NCBI GenBank assembly: GCA_002706765.1
Contig: PAJV01000064.1
Location: 1 to 64,000, forward strand
Origin: Gimesia sp.
Lineage (GTDB): Bacteria; Planctomycetota; Planctomycetia; Planctomycetales; Planctomycetaceae
Direction: 5' to 3'
DNA: 64,000 bases
In this document: positions 28,104-36,988 of the stretch, in pieces
Position numbering within the stretch: the stretch's first letter is position 1
Layout of the letters: every line of letters starts with the position of its first letter
Notes under the pieces: model-generated
What the model saw: only the letters and a program-made list of their open reading frames with translations
Database searches by the model: none
What the model was told of the DNA's origin: nothing
Position numbers and translations under genes: made by a program

Positions 28104-29663
28104 ATGGCCAATTCAAGCCCCTCAGTCGACCTGACTACTGCCACCATCCTGATTTTTGGTGCGTCAGGTGACCTGACAGCGCGTAAGCTGATACCCGCGT
28201 TATACGATCTCTGGAGTGAAGGCTTTCTGTCTGAAGAGCTGCCGATTATCGGGCTGGCCCGTCGTTCTAAAACAGACGAGCAGTTTCGCGCTGAGCAGCG
28301 TGAGTCTGTTTCGCAGTTTACCCGTACAGGAACGGTGACCGATGAGAAATGGACGACTTTTTCCAGGCGGCTCTTTTATCGCGAAGTCGATATCACCGAT
28401 GAAAGCGACCACGTTTCTCTGAAATCCACAATCGAAGATGTGGAACGTGAAGCAGTGGGAGATGTGATTTCAAAACGCGTGGCTTACCTGGCGACAGCGC
28501 CTTCGCTTTTTTACCCTGCGGTACAGGCACTCTCTCGAGCAGAGATGATTCCCCGCAATTCCGATGATCAATGGTTACGGGTTGTCATTGAAAAGCCGTT
28601 TGGACACGATTTAGAGTCGGCACAAAAACTGAGTCAGGAATTAAGTGAGCTCTTATCCGAAGATCAGATCTATCGTATCGATCATTATCTTGGAAAAGAG
28701 ACTGTCCAGAATATTCTGTTGTTCCGACTGAGTAATTCGATCTTTGAGCCTCTCCTGAATCGCAACCATGTTGATCACGTGCAGATCACTGTCGCGGAAT
28801 CACAGGGGATCGAGCACGGGCGTGGCGGTTATTATGACCGTTCCGGAGCCTTGCGGGATGTCCTGCAGAATCATGTTCTGCAGTTGCTGTGTCTGATCGC
28901 CATGGAGCCACCGGCGTTATTCAGCGGGGAAGAAATCCGTGACGAAAAACTGAAAGTATTGAAAACCCTGTCTCCGGGCTCAAAAGGCCCCATATCGGAA
29001 TGGGCGGTCGCCGGTCAATATACCGCGGGGCAGTCGCAGGATCAGGCGGTTCCCGGTTATCGGGAAGAAGAACGCGTGCCTGCCGACTCTCATCGAGAAA
29101 CTTTTGTCGCGATGGAAGTCCTGGTGGAAAACTGGCGCTGGGAGGGAGTCCCCTTTTATCTGCGCACGGGAAAACGTCTGCCGGAGCGTGTGAGCGAGAT
29201 TGCGATTCAGTTCAAACATCCTCCCATGAATCTGTTTACGACAGTGGAATGTGACGGCGATATCTGCTCGATGGTGGAACGCAAGCCGAACGAGCTGATC
29301 TTCCGGATTCAGCCTAAAGAGTCGATCTCCATGAAATTTTCGACAAAGCGCCCCGGCATGCAGTATCAGATTCAGCCGGTCACGATGGACTTCGCGTTTG
29401 AAGACGCGTATCACACGAGTCTGCCTGAAGCTTATGAGCGGCTGCTGATGGATGTTCTGCGCGGGGATTCGACTCTGTTTACCCGCAGTGATGAACTGGA
29501 AGCCGCCTGGAAGTTTGTGACGCCCATACTGGAACAATGGGAGCGTCCCGAGCATACGCCCGAACCTTATTACGCTGGAACCTGGGGCCCCGCTGGCGCA
29601 TTGACGCTGCTGGAAAAATCAAAGCGACGCTGGCGCACTCCTTCTACCCGTAAGAAGCTGTAA
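28104..29663 (+). CDS. zwf: Glucose-6-phosphate 1-dehydrogenase
   Basis: 519 aa. First step of the oxidative pentose phosphate pathway, giving 6-phosphogluconolactone and NAD(P)H. Coenzyme loop GASGDLTARK at 19-28, EKPFGHD at 163-169 and the substrate-binding RIDHYLGKE at 191-199 are intact, followed by LRDVLQNHVLQLLCL. Length fits the family. It follows ispG on the same strand and could share its transcript, though the two pathways are not directly linked. Confidence 0.97.
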   Translation: MANSSPSVDLTTATILIFGASGDLTARKLIPALYDLWSEGFLSEELPIIGLARRSKTDEQFRAEQRESVSQFTRTGTVTDEKWTTFSRRLFYREVDITDESDHVSLKSTIEDVEREAVGDVISKRVAYLATAPSLFYPAVQALSRAEMIPRNSDDQWLRVVIEKPFGHDLESAQKLSQELSELLSEDQIYRIDHYLGKETVQNILLFRLSNSIFEPLLNRNHVDHVQITVAESQGIEHGRGGYYDRSGALRDVLQNHVLQLLCLIAMEPPALFSGEEIRDEKLKVLKTLSPGSKGPISEWAVAGQYTAGQSQDQAVPGYREEERVPADSHRETFVAMEVLVENWRWEGVPFYLRTGKRLPERVSEIAIQFKHPPMNLFTTVECDGDICSMVERKPNELIFRIQPKESISMKFSTKRPGMQYQIQPVTMDFAFEDAYHTSLPEAYERLLMDVLRGDSTLFTRSDELEAAWKFVTPILEQWERPEHTPEPYYAGTWGPAGALTLLEKSKRRWRTPSTRKKL

Positions 29664-29693
29664 CCGGATTTACGAGCCAGCCGTACCGGGTAC

Positions 29694-30104
29694 TTAATCC
29701 CGTGGGTCGGATTTCTGCTGGAAGTGGCTGCTGATGCGATGCAGTGGCTTACTGACGATCAGAAACAGGGTCATTCCCAACAGGGCACCTGTCGTGTCAG
29801 CGATCCAGTCTTTAATGCTTGGTTCACGCTGTAATACGGGGATGCCCTGCAGCAGTTCGTCCAGCGCACCGAACAGACTGACTCCGACCAGTATCAGAAT
29901 CAGGCGTTTGAGTGTCAGACTGTCCCATTTGAGCGACAGCCACCATGTCAGGAGAAATGCGAGCCCGGCATAAGCAATGAAATGCAGAGGCACATCGGTT
30001 CCCTGGGGGATGGTTCCTTTTTTAAGTGGAATATGAGTCGCGGTAAACAGGATTACCCAGTATAGAATCAGTCCGCTGCGTATCACGAATTGATAACGGT
30101 TCAT
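29694..30104 (-). CDS. VanZ-like small membrane protein
   Basis: 136 aa. Four hydrophobic helices with the VanZ pattern: LYWVILFTATHIPL, DVPLHFIAYAGLAFLL and the conserved GALDELLQ...RxPSIKDWIADTTGALLG. The function of chromosomal VanZ-like proteins is not settled; in enterococcal vanZ the phenotype is teicoplanin resistance. It sits tail to tail with zwf and 58 bases downstream of the aminotransferase stop, on that gene's strand. Confidence 0.85.
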   Translation of the reverse strand: MNRYQFVIRSGLILYWVILFTATHIPLKKGTIPQGTDVPLHFIAYAGLAFLLTWWLSLKWDSLTLKRLILILVGVSLFGALDELLQGIPVLQREPSIKDWIADTTGALLGMTLFLIVSKPLHRISSHFQQKSDPRD

Positions 30105-30162
30105 AACATTCCTGAAAACAACGGGGCTGACTTTCGGTAGAGCCGAGCGTCGCGGTGGCGAT

Positions 30163-31425
30163 TTATACCGGGTAGGGAGCTTTCAACCGGGCAGCCGGAT
30201 GTGACTCCAGATAGCTGGCGATACGTTCGGTTCGAGAGAGTGCTTCGGGAATGAAATCAATCGCCTGTTCCAGGCGATCATTCGGCTCGGCACAGCTGAA
30301 CCGTAAAAATCCATGTCCGGCTTCTCCAAAACATTCACCCCCCAGGCAGGCAATTCCGAAGTCATCGTCGGCGCCCTCCAGCAGGTACAACGCCAGCCCA
30401 TGACTGGTAATTCCCAGTTGATTACAGACCGGAGCAACGTTGACGAAAACATAAAATGTGGCGTGCGGATCCAGCGCATGGAAATGTTCGATCTCGTTCA
30501 GCTTATTGGTCAGCAGTACTACTTTCTCGCGGAATTTCAACATGACTTCGTCACGCTCAATGGAATCGCAGTTCAGGGCAGCAGCACCTGCCAGCTGGAC
30601 AATCGGGGGTGTGCAGGAAAGCGTGGTATTCACCATTTTTCCAATCGAAGTCGCGACCGCTTCTGAAGCCACACAGAAACCCAGACGCCAGCCACTCATG
30701 CTGTAGGATTTACTGAATGTGTAAGCGGAAACACATTGATCCAGCATACCTGGTTGTGCAAGGATGGAGTGATGCTTGCCCTGCCAGACCATGTGGCAGT
30801 AAGGTTCGTCGCTGAATACGGCAATATTCCTGCCGCGAATCAGATCAGCGATGGCTTTCAGGTCCGATTCCTCAATGACGCCACCAGTAGGATTATGAGG
30901 CGAGTTCAGGAAGATGGCTTTGGGGGCAGGATCTTCTTCCAGAAACTTTTTGATGTCGGCGATGTCAGGTCGGAATTCATTGGACTGTTTGAGATCAGAC
31001 AATACCATCCGGGCGCCGCGGCGTTCAATGTTGGGCAGATAGGTGGGAAAATACGGGCTGAACACCAGCACGCCATCACCGGGGTTTAAAAATGCCTCAC
31101 AAAAGAACTGCTCGAATACTTTGGCACCAGGTCCGACGACGATGTTTTCCGGCTTTGCGTTGACATTGAATTCCCGGGAGACAAATTCTGCGGCAGCTTT
31201 GCGGAACTCAGGGATTCCCGGCGAAGCACAATAGTGTGACTGATTGTTCTGGATAGCTTCAATACCGGTGGCTTTGGCAGAAGCGGTACTGTCAAACGGG
31301 CTGTCGCCGACTTCGAGTTCGACGACATCTTTACCTTCTGCTTTAAGCTGTTTGGCAACGGCCAGTACGCTGAATGCGGTTTCCACGGTAAGAGACTGAG
31401 CGAAATCACTTAATGTTAGCGCCAC
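30163..31425 (-). CDS. Class I/II (PLP) aminotransferase, aspartate-aminotransferase-like
   Basis: 420 aa. The PLP-binding segment is present: SPHNPTGGVIEES, DEPYCHMVW with the pyridine-contacting Asp, and SKSYSMSGWRLGF with the Schiff-base Lys. The C-terminal LRFSCA contains the Arg that holds the substrate carboxylate. The start is a GTG with AGGGG upstream (minus strand); there is no closer ATG. It lies with the VanZ-like gene as a short minus-strand unit. The amino-acid specificity cannot be told from these motifs. Confidence 0.92.
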   Translation of the reverse strand: MALTLSDFAQSLTVETAFSVLAVAKQLKAEGKDVVELEVGDSPFDSTASAKATGIEAIQNNQSHYCASPGIPEFRKAAAEFVSREFNVNAKPENIVVGPGAKVFEQFFCEAFLNPGDGVLVFSPYFPTYLPNIERRGARMVLSDLKQSNEFRPDIADIKKFLEEDPAPKAIFLNSPHNPTGGVIEESDLKAIADLIRGRNIAVFSDEPYCHMVWQGKHHSILAQPGMLDQCVSAYTFSKSYSMSGWRLGFCVASEAVATSIGKMVNTTLSCTPPIVQLAGAAALNCDSIERDEVMLKFREKVVLLTNKLNEIEHFHALDPHATFYVFVNVAPVCNQLGITSHGLALYLLEGADDDFGIACLGGECFGEAGHGFLRFSCAEPNDRLEQAIDFIPEALSRTERIASYLESHPAARLKAPYPV

Positions 31426-31542
31426 GAGGGTATCCCCTTTGAGTTTGATGTTATTCCAGAAGCATTCTCTTTATAAACTGTTACTCTATAACGGGAAACC
31501 GGTTTTTGAAACTGGACCAGCCCCGAATCTGTAAAACTCGGT

Positions 31543-32289
31543 TTATTTCGTTGAAATGGCCTGGGCCAGAGGACGCAGTACCTGATCGATGACATAGTCC
31601 TTCAGTAACTGGTCCGACCTGGTTTTCAGATCCAGCATCGTGTCTTCCAACCTCGTGTCTGCAGACTGACTTCCGTACTGCCGCAGCGTAAAGAAGACGG
31701 AAATCTGTTCGTCGGGATACTCCTCCCGTTTAACCTGATAGGCGTTGGTTCGGGTTTCAATCAGCAGTCGTGCCTGGCAGCGACAGGAATCTTCTAGGCT
31801 GAGTGTAATTGAAGGCTCGTAGTTCAAAGCCTGTGAACCGGGAATCTGCAGCAGGCTGTCGACGGCATGGTTGGCACCGAGTACTTCAGCGACCAGGGCA
31901 TCATGATTACCCCGATAAGTAAAATCAAAACCGACGATATAATCCAGGGCTTCACAATCCAGCGGACTGACAGACAGCATATAAGGAACCAGTTCCAGCA
32001 TCAGCCGGTTCTGTTCCAGGCAGTCTTCGGGATCCTTCGGATTTAAATAGCCACTACAGATTCGCTGAGACTCCAGAGACATCCAGCGCTGCTGCCCGAC
32101 TTCTTCTTTATCTTCTTCCAGGATGAAACCATTTTCACCGCGATTATAGAAATTCCGCATGCTGGGAAATGATTTCTGGACCCGTTCAAAAAAATTCAAA
32201 ACGGTATCCCGCGAGGAAGGGAGTGTCATTTCCGTGCACAGGTTCAAGTTGATGAAATAATCATCAGACAGCATGCTGTATGGATGCAT
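31543..32289 (-). CDS. Unrecognised ~248-aa protein, divergent from ogt
   Basis: I do not recognise this family. I start it at the ATG of 32287-32289 (MHPYSMLSDDYF); the frame is open for another 49 codons upstream, but these would run through the ogt promoter and start. The protein has no signal peptide and no membrane segment. It has conserved-looking aromatic motifs (VGQQRWMSLESQRIC, DALDYIVGFDFTYRGNHDALV). It may be a regulatory or stress protein, since it sits head to head with the repair methyltransferase gene. Confidence 0.6.
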   Translation of the reverse strand: MHPYSMLSDDYFINLNLCTEMTLPSSRDTVLNFFERVQKSFPSMRNFYNRGENGFILEEDKEEVGQQRWMSLESQRICSGYLNPKDPEDCLEQNRLMLELVPYMLSVSPLDCEALDYIVGFDFTYRGNHDALVAEVLGANHAVDSLLQIPGSQALNYEPSITLSLEDSCRCQARLLIETRTNAYQVKREEYPDEQISVFFTLRQYGSQSADTRLEDTMLDLKTRSDQLLKDYVIDQVLRPLAQAISTK

Positions 32290-32385
32290 ATTTGCTCGAT
32301 CATCATATAATTGGGACTGACGACTCCGGCCAGAAGTTGTCAGCCGAGGCTCATTCGTGGAACTTATTCTATCGGAGAAATTAAG

Positions 32386-32991
32386 ATGGGTCAAAGAACT
32401 GTTTATGTAAAGCGTGTAGTTCCTGAAACAGAACATTTAACCACTTCTGCTGCTGAATCAGACTCATACTGGTCGCTGTTTCAGACGGAAATCGGCTGGT
32501 GTGGTCTGCAGGGGAGGGAAGAGACTGTAGAACGGTTCCTGATGGGCTTGCCTGCCAGAAATGATCTGCTGCGTGTAATCAGGGCGGAGACTCATCGGGA
32601 TGGACAGTCTTCTGCGAAATCAGTCCTTGAATCGAACTGGTATCCGAAATTGCAGGAACGGCTGCAGGATTATTTTCAGGGGGCTCATGTGGAATTTCAG
32701 GACGTGAAACTGAAATTAACGAAGATGACTCCATTTCAGTCGCGTGTCGTCCAAGCTTTACAGCAGATTGGATATGGCAGGCAGATTACTTACGGTGAAC
32801 TCGCGGAGAGAGCCAGTTCACCGCGTGCTGCACGTGCGGTGGGGACCGTGATGTCTTCAAATCGGATTCCAATTCTGATTCCCTGTCACCGTGTGATTGC
32901 ATCCGGGGGGAAGCTGGGTGGCTTTTCCGCGCCACAGGGAACATCGCTTAAAGAACACCTGTTGTTGCTGGAATCCCGGGCGGAATTCTGA
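32386..32991 (+). CDS. ogt: Methylated-DNA-[protein]-cysteine S-methyltransferase
   Basis: 201 aa. Removes O6-alkyl groups from guanine by suicidal transfer to its own cysteine. The active-site motif IPCHRV contains Cys167, preceded by GYGRQITYGELA and followed by GKLGGFSAP. The start ATG at 32386 is fixed by GGAGA eight bases upstream; the frame extends 25 codons further without a site. The N-terminal half is a poorly conserved alpha/beta domain, as usual. It is transcribed away from the unknown gene at 32289. Confidence 0.95.
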   Translation: MGQRTVYVKRVVPETEHLTTSAAESDSYWSLFQTEIGWCGLQGREETVERFLMGLPARNDLLRVIRAETHRDGQSSAKSVLESNWYPKLQERLQDYFQGAHVEFQDVKLKLTKMTPFQSRVVQALQQIGYGRQITYGELAERASSPRAARAVGTVMSSNRIPILIPCHRVIASGGKLGGFSAPQGTSLKEHLLLLESRAEF

Positions 32992-33018
32992 TCAGGTTTT
33001 GAGAGGTGAGGTGATGGC

Positions 33019-33855
33019 TTAGGCCGATTTGCGTGACGCCGTTTCTGCTGCAGCACGTTTCACAGCAGTGGAAGCACGTCGTTTCCGCTGCATTGTCTGC
33101 TGTTGTTCGAGCATGGCCTGTTCAAACAGAAAGATGCGTTTGCCCAGACGATCAATCCGGCGGCTGACAGAACTGGTGGTCTGTTCCATGCCTGCCGAGA
33201 CGAGTGTGATCACACCCAGGAACAGCAACATCTGACCTGCCGTACTGATAAGCCAGCCTGTTGATGCATAGTTTGCAGGGCCACCATAATAGCCCCATAA
33301 GACAAGCGTGGTACCAATTGTCAAAACGGCAACGCCACCATAGGCCATCAACTGTCCCACCAGTCCCAGCCAGTTGGGTTTCTGATCATCTTCTTCAATC
33401 AGGTCTTGAATATCGCGGTACTCAGAATGCAGTCGAGGCAGGATCTCTTCTTCATAATCTTCTACCTGATCCGTCTCGTAAAAAGCATCCGCGTCAGTCT
33501 GGTCGAGAACAGTCTCCGAATTCATATGTGATTCATTTGTCTGAAAAGCAGGAGCGGGTTCCGGTTCTGCTTTTCTCACCGGTTGTGAACCTGTCTCTGC
33601 CCGTGGTGGTTCAGGTTGTTCAAACAGTGATGCGGAACTATGAGCGCGCGACTCGGATCGCGTCAGGGGACCGTATGGATCCAGGATTTCGCGATTCGAC
33701 CAGCGGGCCAGCAGTTCACGGGCCTCTTTGGTTTTGTCACTGATACGCGCAGCCGATGTTGTGCCCAGATCACTTCCACACGTCGCGCATTGCACGCGTT
33801 TGGAATCTGGCGAAACTTCGGCAGCCACATCGGACTGGCAACTTGTGCACCACAT
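33019..33855 (-). CDS. Zinc-ribbon protein with two membrane helices
   Basis: 278 aa. The N-terminus has a zinc-ribbon with two CxxC pairs, Cys3/Cys6 and Cys23/Cys26. An acidic, Glu/Asp-rich linker (~80-150) follows, then two hydrophobic helices (~165-185 and ~195-215) and a basic tail with SSVSRRIDRLGKRIFLFEQA. So the ribbon faces the cytoplasm next to a hairpin-type membrane anchor. I do not recognise a named family. It is a good candidate for a membrane-tethered regulator or chaperone but the sequence does not decide this. Confidence 0.75.
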   Translation of the reverse strand: MWCTSCQSDVAAEVSPDSKRVQCATCGSDLGTTSAARISDKTKEARELLARWSNREILDPYGPLTRSESRAHSSASLFEQPEPPRAETGSQPVRKAEPEPAPAFQTNESHMNSETVLDQTDADAFYETDQVEDYEEEILPRLHSEYRDIQDLIEEDDQKPNWLGLVGQLMAYGGVAVLTIGTTLVLWGYYGGPANYASTGWLISTAGQMLLFLGVITLVSAGMEQTTSSVSRRIDRLGKRIFLFEQAMLEQQQTMQRKRRASTAVKRAAAETASRKSA

Positions 33856-34201
33856 AAGGCACCTGGTTTGTTATAACTGAAGAATTAGAGAGGACTTGAG
33901 AAATGTCTGTGAATATCTTTGTTTGGGAGAGAGGCTTTGATTATCAACACTTGAGCATTTCATGCAATACCGTTTTCTCACTGGTCATGCAGTGAGCAGA
34001 CTGTTGGCTTCAGTTCTAAAAAAATTCATGACTGTGAAATACAGCACAGATCACACCCGCAACGACCGCAATACTGAGACTGTTCTGGTTCATCAACTAT
34101 GAATCAGTGTGTCAGGGATTCTGTTCGAGGTTGACCATTATGATTACCAGCAGTGCGGCTTCCCTTCATAGCAAACAGAGTGAACGTTTCAGGAGATGCA
34201 G
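33856..34201. other. Divergent intergenic region
   Basis: About 345 bases between the zinc-ribbon gene (minus) and the YHS-repeat gene (plus). No RNA or hairpin stands out apart from the ribosome binding site at its right end. Confidence 0.45.
34191..34195 (+). promoter_or_regulatory. Ribosome binding site that fixes the start of the YHS-repeat gene
   Basis: AGGAG lies directly against an ATG at 34196, too close to use. It is six bases from a second in-frame ATG at 34202, which is therefore the likely start. Confidence 0.7.
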
Positions 34202-35098
34202 ATGAATTTGTTTCGGTTTGGAATGACAGCAGCAGTATTGGTATCTGTAGTCTGTCTCAATGATGCTGCGAATGCGACAGAAAACAGTCAGAAAAAACAG
34301 GCTCCCGTTGCCCTGGAGGGGAACTGTGCTGTCTGCCTGGTGAACGGTAAGAAAGTGGTGGCCGGAAAGCCTGAGTTTGCTGAGATCTATGATGGCCAGA
34401 CTTATCTGTTTCCCTCAGAGGAAGTGAAACAGAAGTTTAAAGCAGCACCGGTACAATATGTTCCTGCTTTAAAAGGAGATTGCACCGTCTGCTTTGCTCA
34501 TCATGATGGCCTGCGGAAGCCGGGTAAGATTGATCATATCAGTTTTTACGAGGGACGCGTATTTCTGTTTCCGAATGAAAGTATTAAAGCGGTTTTTGAT
34601 AAATCACCTGCAGAATACGCTGACGTTGATCTGGCCTGCGATGGGAAATGTATTGTCTGTAAAGTCGATGGCGGGAAAGACGTGCCTGGGAAACCGGAGT
34701 TTACGTCGATCTACCAGGGGCTGCGATATCAGTTCCCCAGCCAGGCTGTGATGCAGAAGTTCCAGAAAGATCCTGCGAAATATGTCGCTGGCTTAAATAA
34801 AAAACAGGCAGCCGCCAGTGATTCGCCTGCTGCCTCTGAACTGGTTTCCATTAGAGGGACCACCGGTTGTGCTGCCTGTGAATTCGGGGTGCATCCCAGG
34901 CAGAATCCGGATGAATTAGGCCTGGCGGTCAAAAGTGACGACGGAAAAATTTATGTGATTGAAGGCGCACATGCCTCACATCCTGAATTATATAAAGGGC
35001 GTTTTCAGAGCCTGGCAGTCAATGTAAAAGGTAAACAGATTGCTCAGAAAGGCAAGTTTATCTGGCTGGAACCTCAATCGATCGAAACTGTTAAATAA
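34202..35098 (+). CDS. Exported protein with three YHS-like metal-binding repeats
   Basis: 298 aa from ATG 34202. A signal peptide (~1-26) is followed by three tandem YHS-like modules of ~52 residues, each opening with a CxxC (Cys42/45, Cys94/97, Cys150/153) and continuing with a YxGxxYxFPS-type strand and a KFKxxPxxYV helix. YHS/TRASH modules bind transition metals, often copper or iron. A fourth, different domain (~213-298) has its own CAAC pair (223/226) and a Gly/Lys-rich beta region. It converges with the thioredoxin-YHS gene, and the bufferin-like locus lies 1.9 kb downstream, so metal handling is the likely context. Confidence 0.85.
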   Translation: MNLFRFGMTAAVLVSVVCLNDAANATENSQKKQAPVALEGNCAVCLVNGKKVVAGKPEFAEIYDGQTYLFPSEEVKQKFKAAPVQYVPALKGDCTVCFAHHDGLRKPGKIDHISFYEGRVFLFPNESIKAVFDKSPAEYADVDLACDGKCIVCKVDGGKDVPGKPEFTSIYQGLRYQFPSQAVMQKFQKDPAKYVAGLNKKQAAASDSPAASELVSIRGTTGCAACEFGVHPRQNPDELGLAVKSDDGKIYVIEGAHASHPELYKGRFQSLAVNVKGKQIAQKGKFIWLEPQSIETVK

Positions 35099-35117
35099 CC
35101 TTCAATCTAAACGATCA

Positions 35118-35159
35118 ATAAAAAAAACAGCCTGTCACCACAGTCGGCGACAGGCTGTT
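35118..35159 (-). terminator. Terminator between the convergent YHS genes
   Basis: An 11-bp stem AACAGCCTGTC / GACAGGCTGTT (35126-35136 with 35149-35159). On the minus strand it is followed by a run of T residues (the A-run at 35118-35127), so it ends the thioredoxin-YHS transcript; the symmetric stem may also stop the plus-strand gene. Confidence 0.8.
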
Positions 35160-35243
35160 GAATGAATTTGCAATTGCACCTGACAGCGATTTTGTTTCTC
35201 TCCCTTCCAACCGGAGTTGAGGATGACTGTCAGGTGTTTTTCT

Positions 35244-36056
35244 TTACTTACTGATCAGGTAATAACCCGGATTTGAAGTAAACTTGTCCCGTTCTGCTTC
35301 TGAGGTGAAAAATACGAGTCGCTCGCGATACACGCCTCCGGCATAGGGATCTCCCTCTACAGACTGATTGCGTTCCAGCTGTGAGACGCGGCATTTTCCT
35401 TCAAAAGCGGGCCAGTAGTTTTCAGGGGCTGCATCAAATTTCTGCTTGTGTTCAATCGACGCGAAACAGACCGTCTGGCTTTTGTATTCTGTTGTATATC
35501 GGACATCGCCTTCGACCAGTTCCTGATCATCCAGCATGCTTACCAGGCAGATCTTTTTGAAGGCAAACTCAGGTGCGACCTGCTTCTGACTCATTTTCTG
35601 GATGGGTTGCTGTTTAAGGGGAGGCGCTGCCTGCTCATGATTCACCAGGCAGATTTTACTGAGATGCCCCTGCATTTCGGGAGCTGCCACGTAACCGGAA
35701 ATCTTTTTTACAATTTTCAGTTGGGGAGTAATGATCACAGTGGTGGGCAGTCCGGCAACGCCAATCGCTTCTACCAGCTCCGAGTTTTCGTCTGCATCCA
35801 CGCGAATGGGAACAAAACAGGAGTTGATATGCTTGATGACTTTTGCGTCTTTATAAGTTTCACGATCCATTTTGTGACAGAATCCACACCAGGACGCACC
35901 AATTTGAATCAACATTGCTTTGTCCTCAGAACGAGCCTGAGTTGCTGCCTGTTTTAAATCAGTTTGCCATTTGATCTCTTCGGCGTATGTGGATTCCCCA
36001 AAGAAGGGAAGGCTTAATAAACTCAGCGAAAAAATGATAAAATGCCCGGTACGCAT
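35244..36056 (-). CDS. Thioredoxin-fold protein with two YHS-like domains
   Basis: 270 aa. A signal peptide (1-25) is followed by a thioredoxin domain (~30-130) with the active site ASWCGFCHK (Cys57/Cys60) and the cis-Pro region GLPTTVI. The C-terminal half has two YHS-like modules: KKICLV...CFASIEHKQKF and GKCRVS...FFTSEAERDKF. The CxxC of the first module is reduced to one Cys, so metal ligation may differ. Start ATG with AAGGAA upstream. This joins an oxidoreductase to the same repeat found in the facing gene. A periplasmic role in reducing a metal site or the Cys-rich product of the neighbouring locus is inference. Confidence 0.88.
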   Translation of the reverse strand: MRTGHFIIFSLSLLSLPFFGESTYAEEIKWQTDLKQAATQARSEDKAMLIQIGASWCGFCHKMDRETYKDAKVIKHINSCFVPIRVDADENSELVEAIGVAGLPTTVIITPQLKIVKKISGYVAAPEMQGHLSKICLVNHEQAAPPLKQQPIQKMSQKQVAPEFAFKKICLVSMLDDQELVEGDVRYTTEYKSQTVCFASIEHKQKFDAAPENYWPAFEGKCRVSQLERNQSVEGDPYAGGVYRERLVFFTSEAERDKFTSNPGYYLISK

Positions 36057-36988
36057 AATGGTTCCTTATGATAAATATCCAGAGGTCCTACACGCTTTAC
36101 ATATCGGTAATATTTGATGGTCTGTTCAGTTTGCAGGATTATTCTGGTTCAGATTTTTGTAATTGATATGAGGTTTATGTCGGTTACTGATCAGTATACG
36201 GTTACGGGTGTTTCGCAAGCTGTCTAAGTTCTCTGCATTGACAGAGCAGGGGTGAGGTAAATCCTGCAGTGCTCTGACTTAATCTTCAGCCGGAAGAAAA
36301 CGGGATATTCCGTAGTTGTCCGGTAACTTGAGTGTAATTAGTTGATTTGTTTGGATCTTGTACAGATAAACGGGAATGAATCAGAGAACGGACTGACTTC
36401 AGAAGCAACGGCAGATCCGATCGAGAATGACTTCAGGTAAGTGTTATGACTGGAAGGGTTTATCAGAATGTAAAACGTCCAGAAAGATTGTTTCACTCGG
36501 GGCTTATACTTTATACGTCAATTATTCCGTTTTGATGGGATTCTATTACAGTTTTTCTCTCCCTGATCCAGGACTGATCCATTCGAAATCAATGACATTT
36601 CACTGGCTTCTTTTCACAGGGATCTCGCAACCTTCGATATTAACGCGGTGTTTCAAGCAAGGTCTCATTTCAGATCTGATAAGACAGCAGTTTGCCTGAA
36701 ATGAGTATCGAACGTTTTCAAAATTGAATATGTGAGTTTGATTACATCAGCGGGAACGGCGCTGGTTAAAGATAGTCAACATTGAAGAAATGCAACTGAA
36801 ATCAAGTCAAAAGTTGAGACGCAGGTTGATTAAAAAGAAGTTCAAAAAATGATTGAAAAACTATATCCTCAGTTTAATTCCCAGTTGAAATGTGAGATAA
36901 CTCACAGAACGGGTGCTGCTTGCTGTTTAGTCTGAATTCTCAGTTAGATCTCACATCTTTTTGCCGTATAGAAACTTCGAGGTAATCC
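36057..36988. other. Long intergenic region upstream of the bufferin-like locus
   Basis: 932 bases with no gene I can support. A 90-codon frame at 36427-36699 lacks a ribosome binding site and any family pattern. The right end holds a perfect palindrome (36891-36906) and the ribosome binding site of the precursor gene. Confidence 0.5.
36891..36906. promoter_or_regulatory. CRP/FNR-type palindrome upstream of the precursor gene
   Basis: The 16-base site TGTGAGATAACTCACA is a perfect TGTGA-N6-TCACA, the consensus for CRP-class regulators, 83 bases ahead of the precursor ATG. A regulator of the CRP/FNR family is the natural candidate; no such gene is in the window. It has not been shown to be bound by anything. 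Confidence 0.5.

Noticed and set aside
36427-36699. 90-codon open frame in the gap before the bufferin-like locus
   Set aside because: No ribosome binding site, odd composition and no family pattern; the gap is simply long enough to hold a chance frame.
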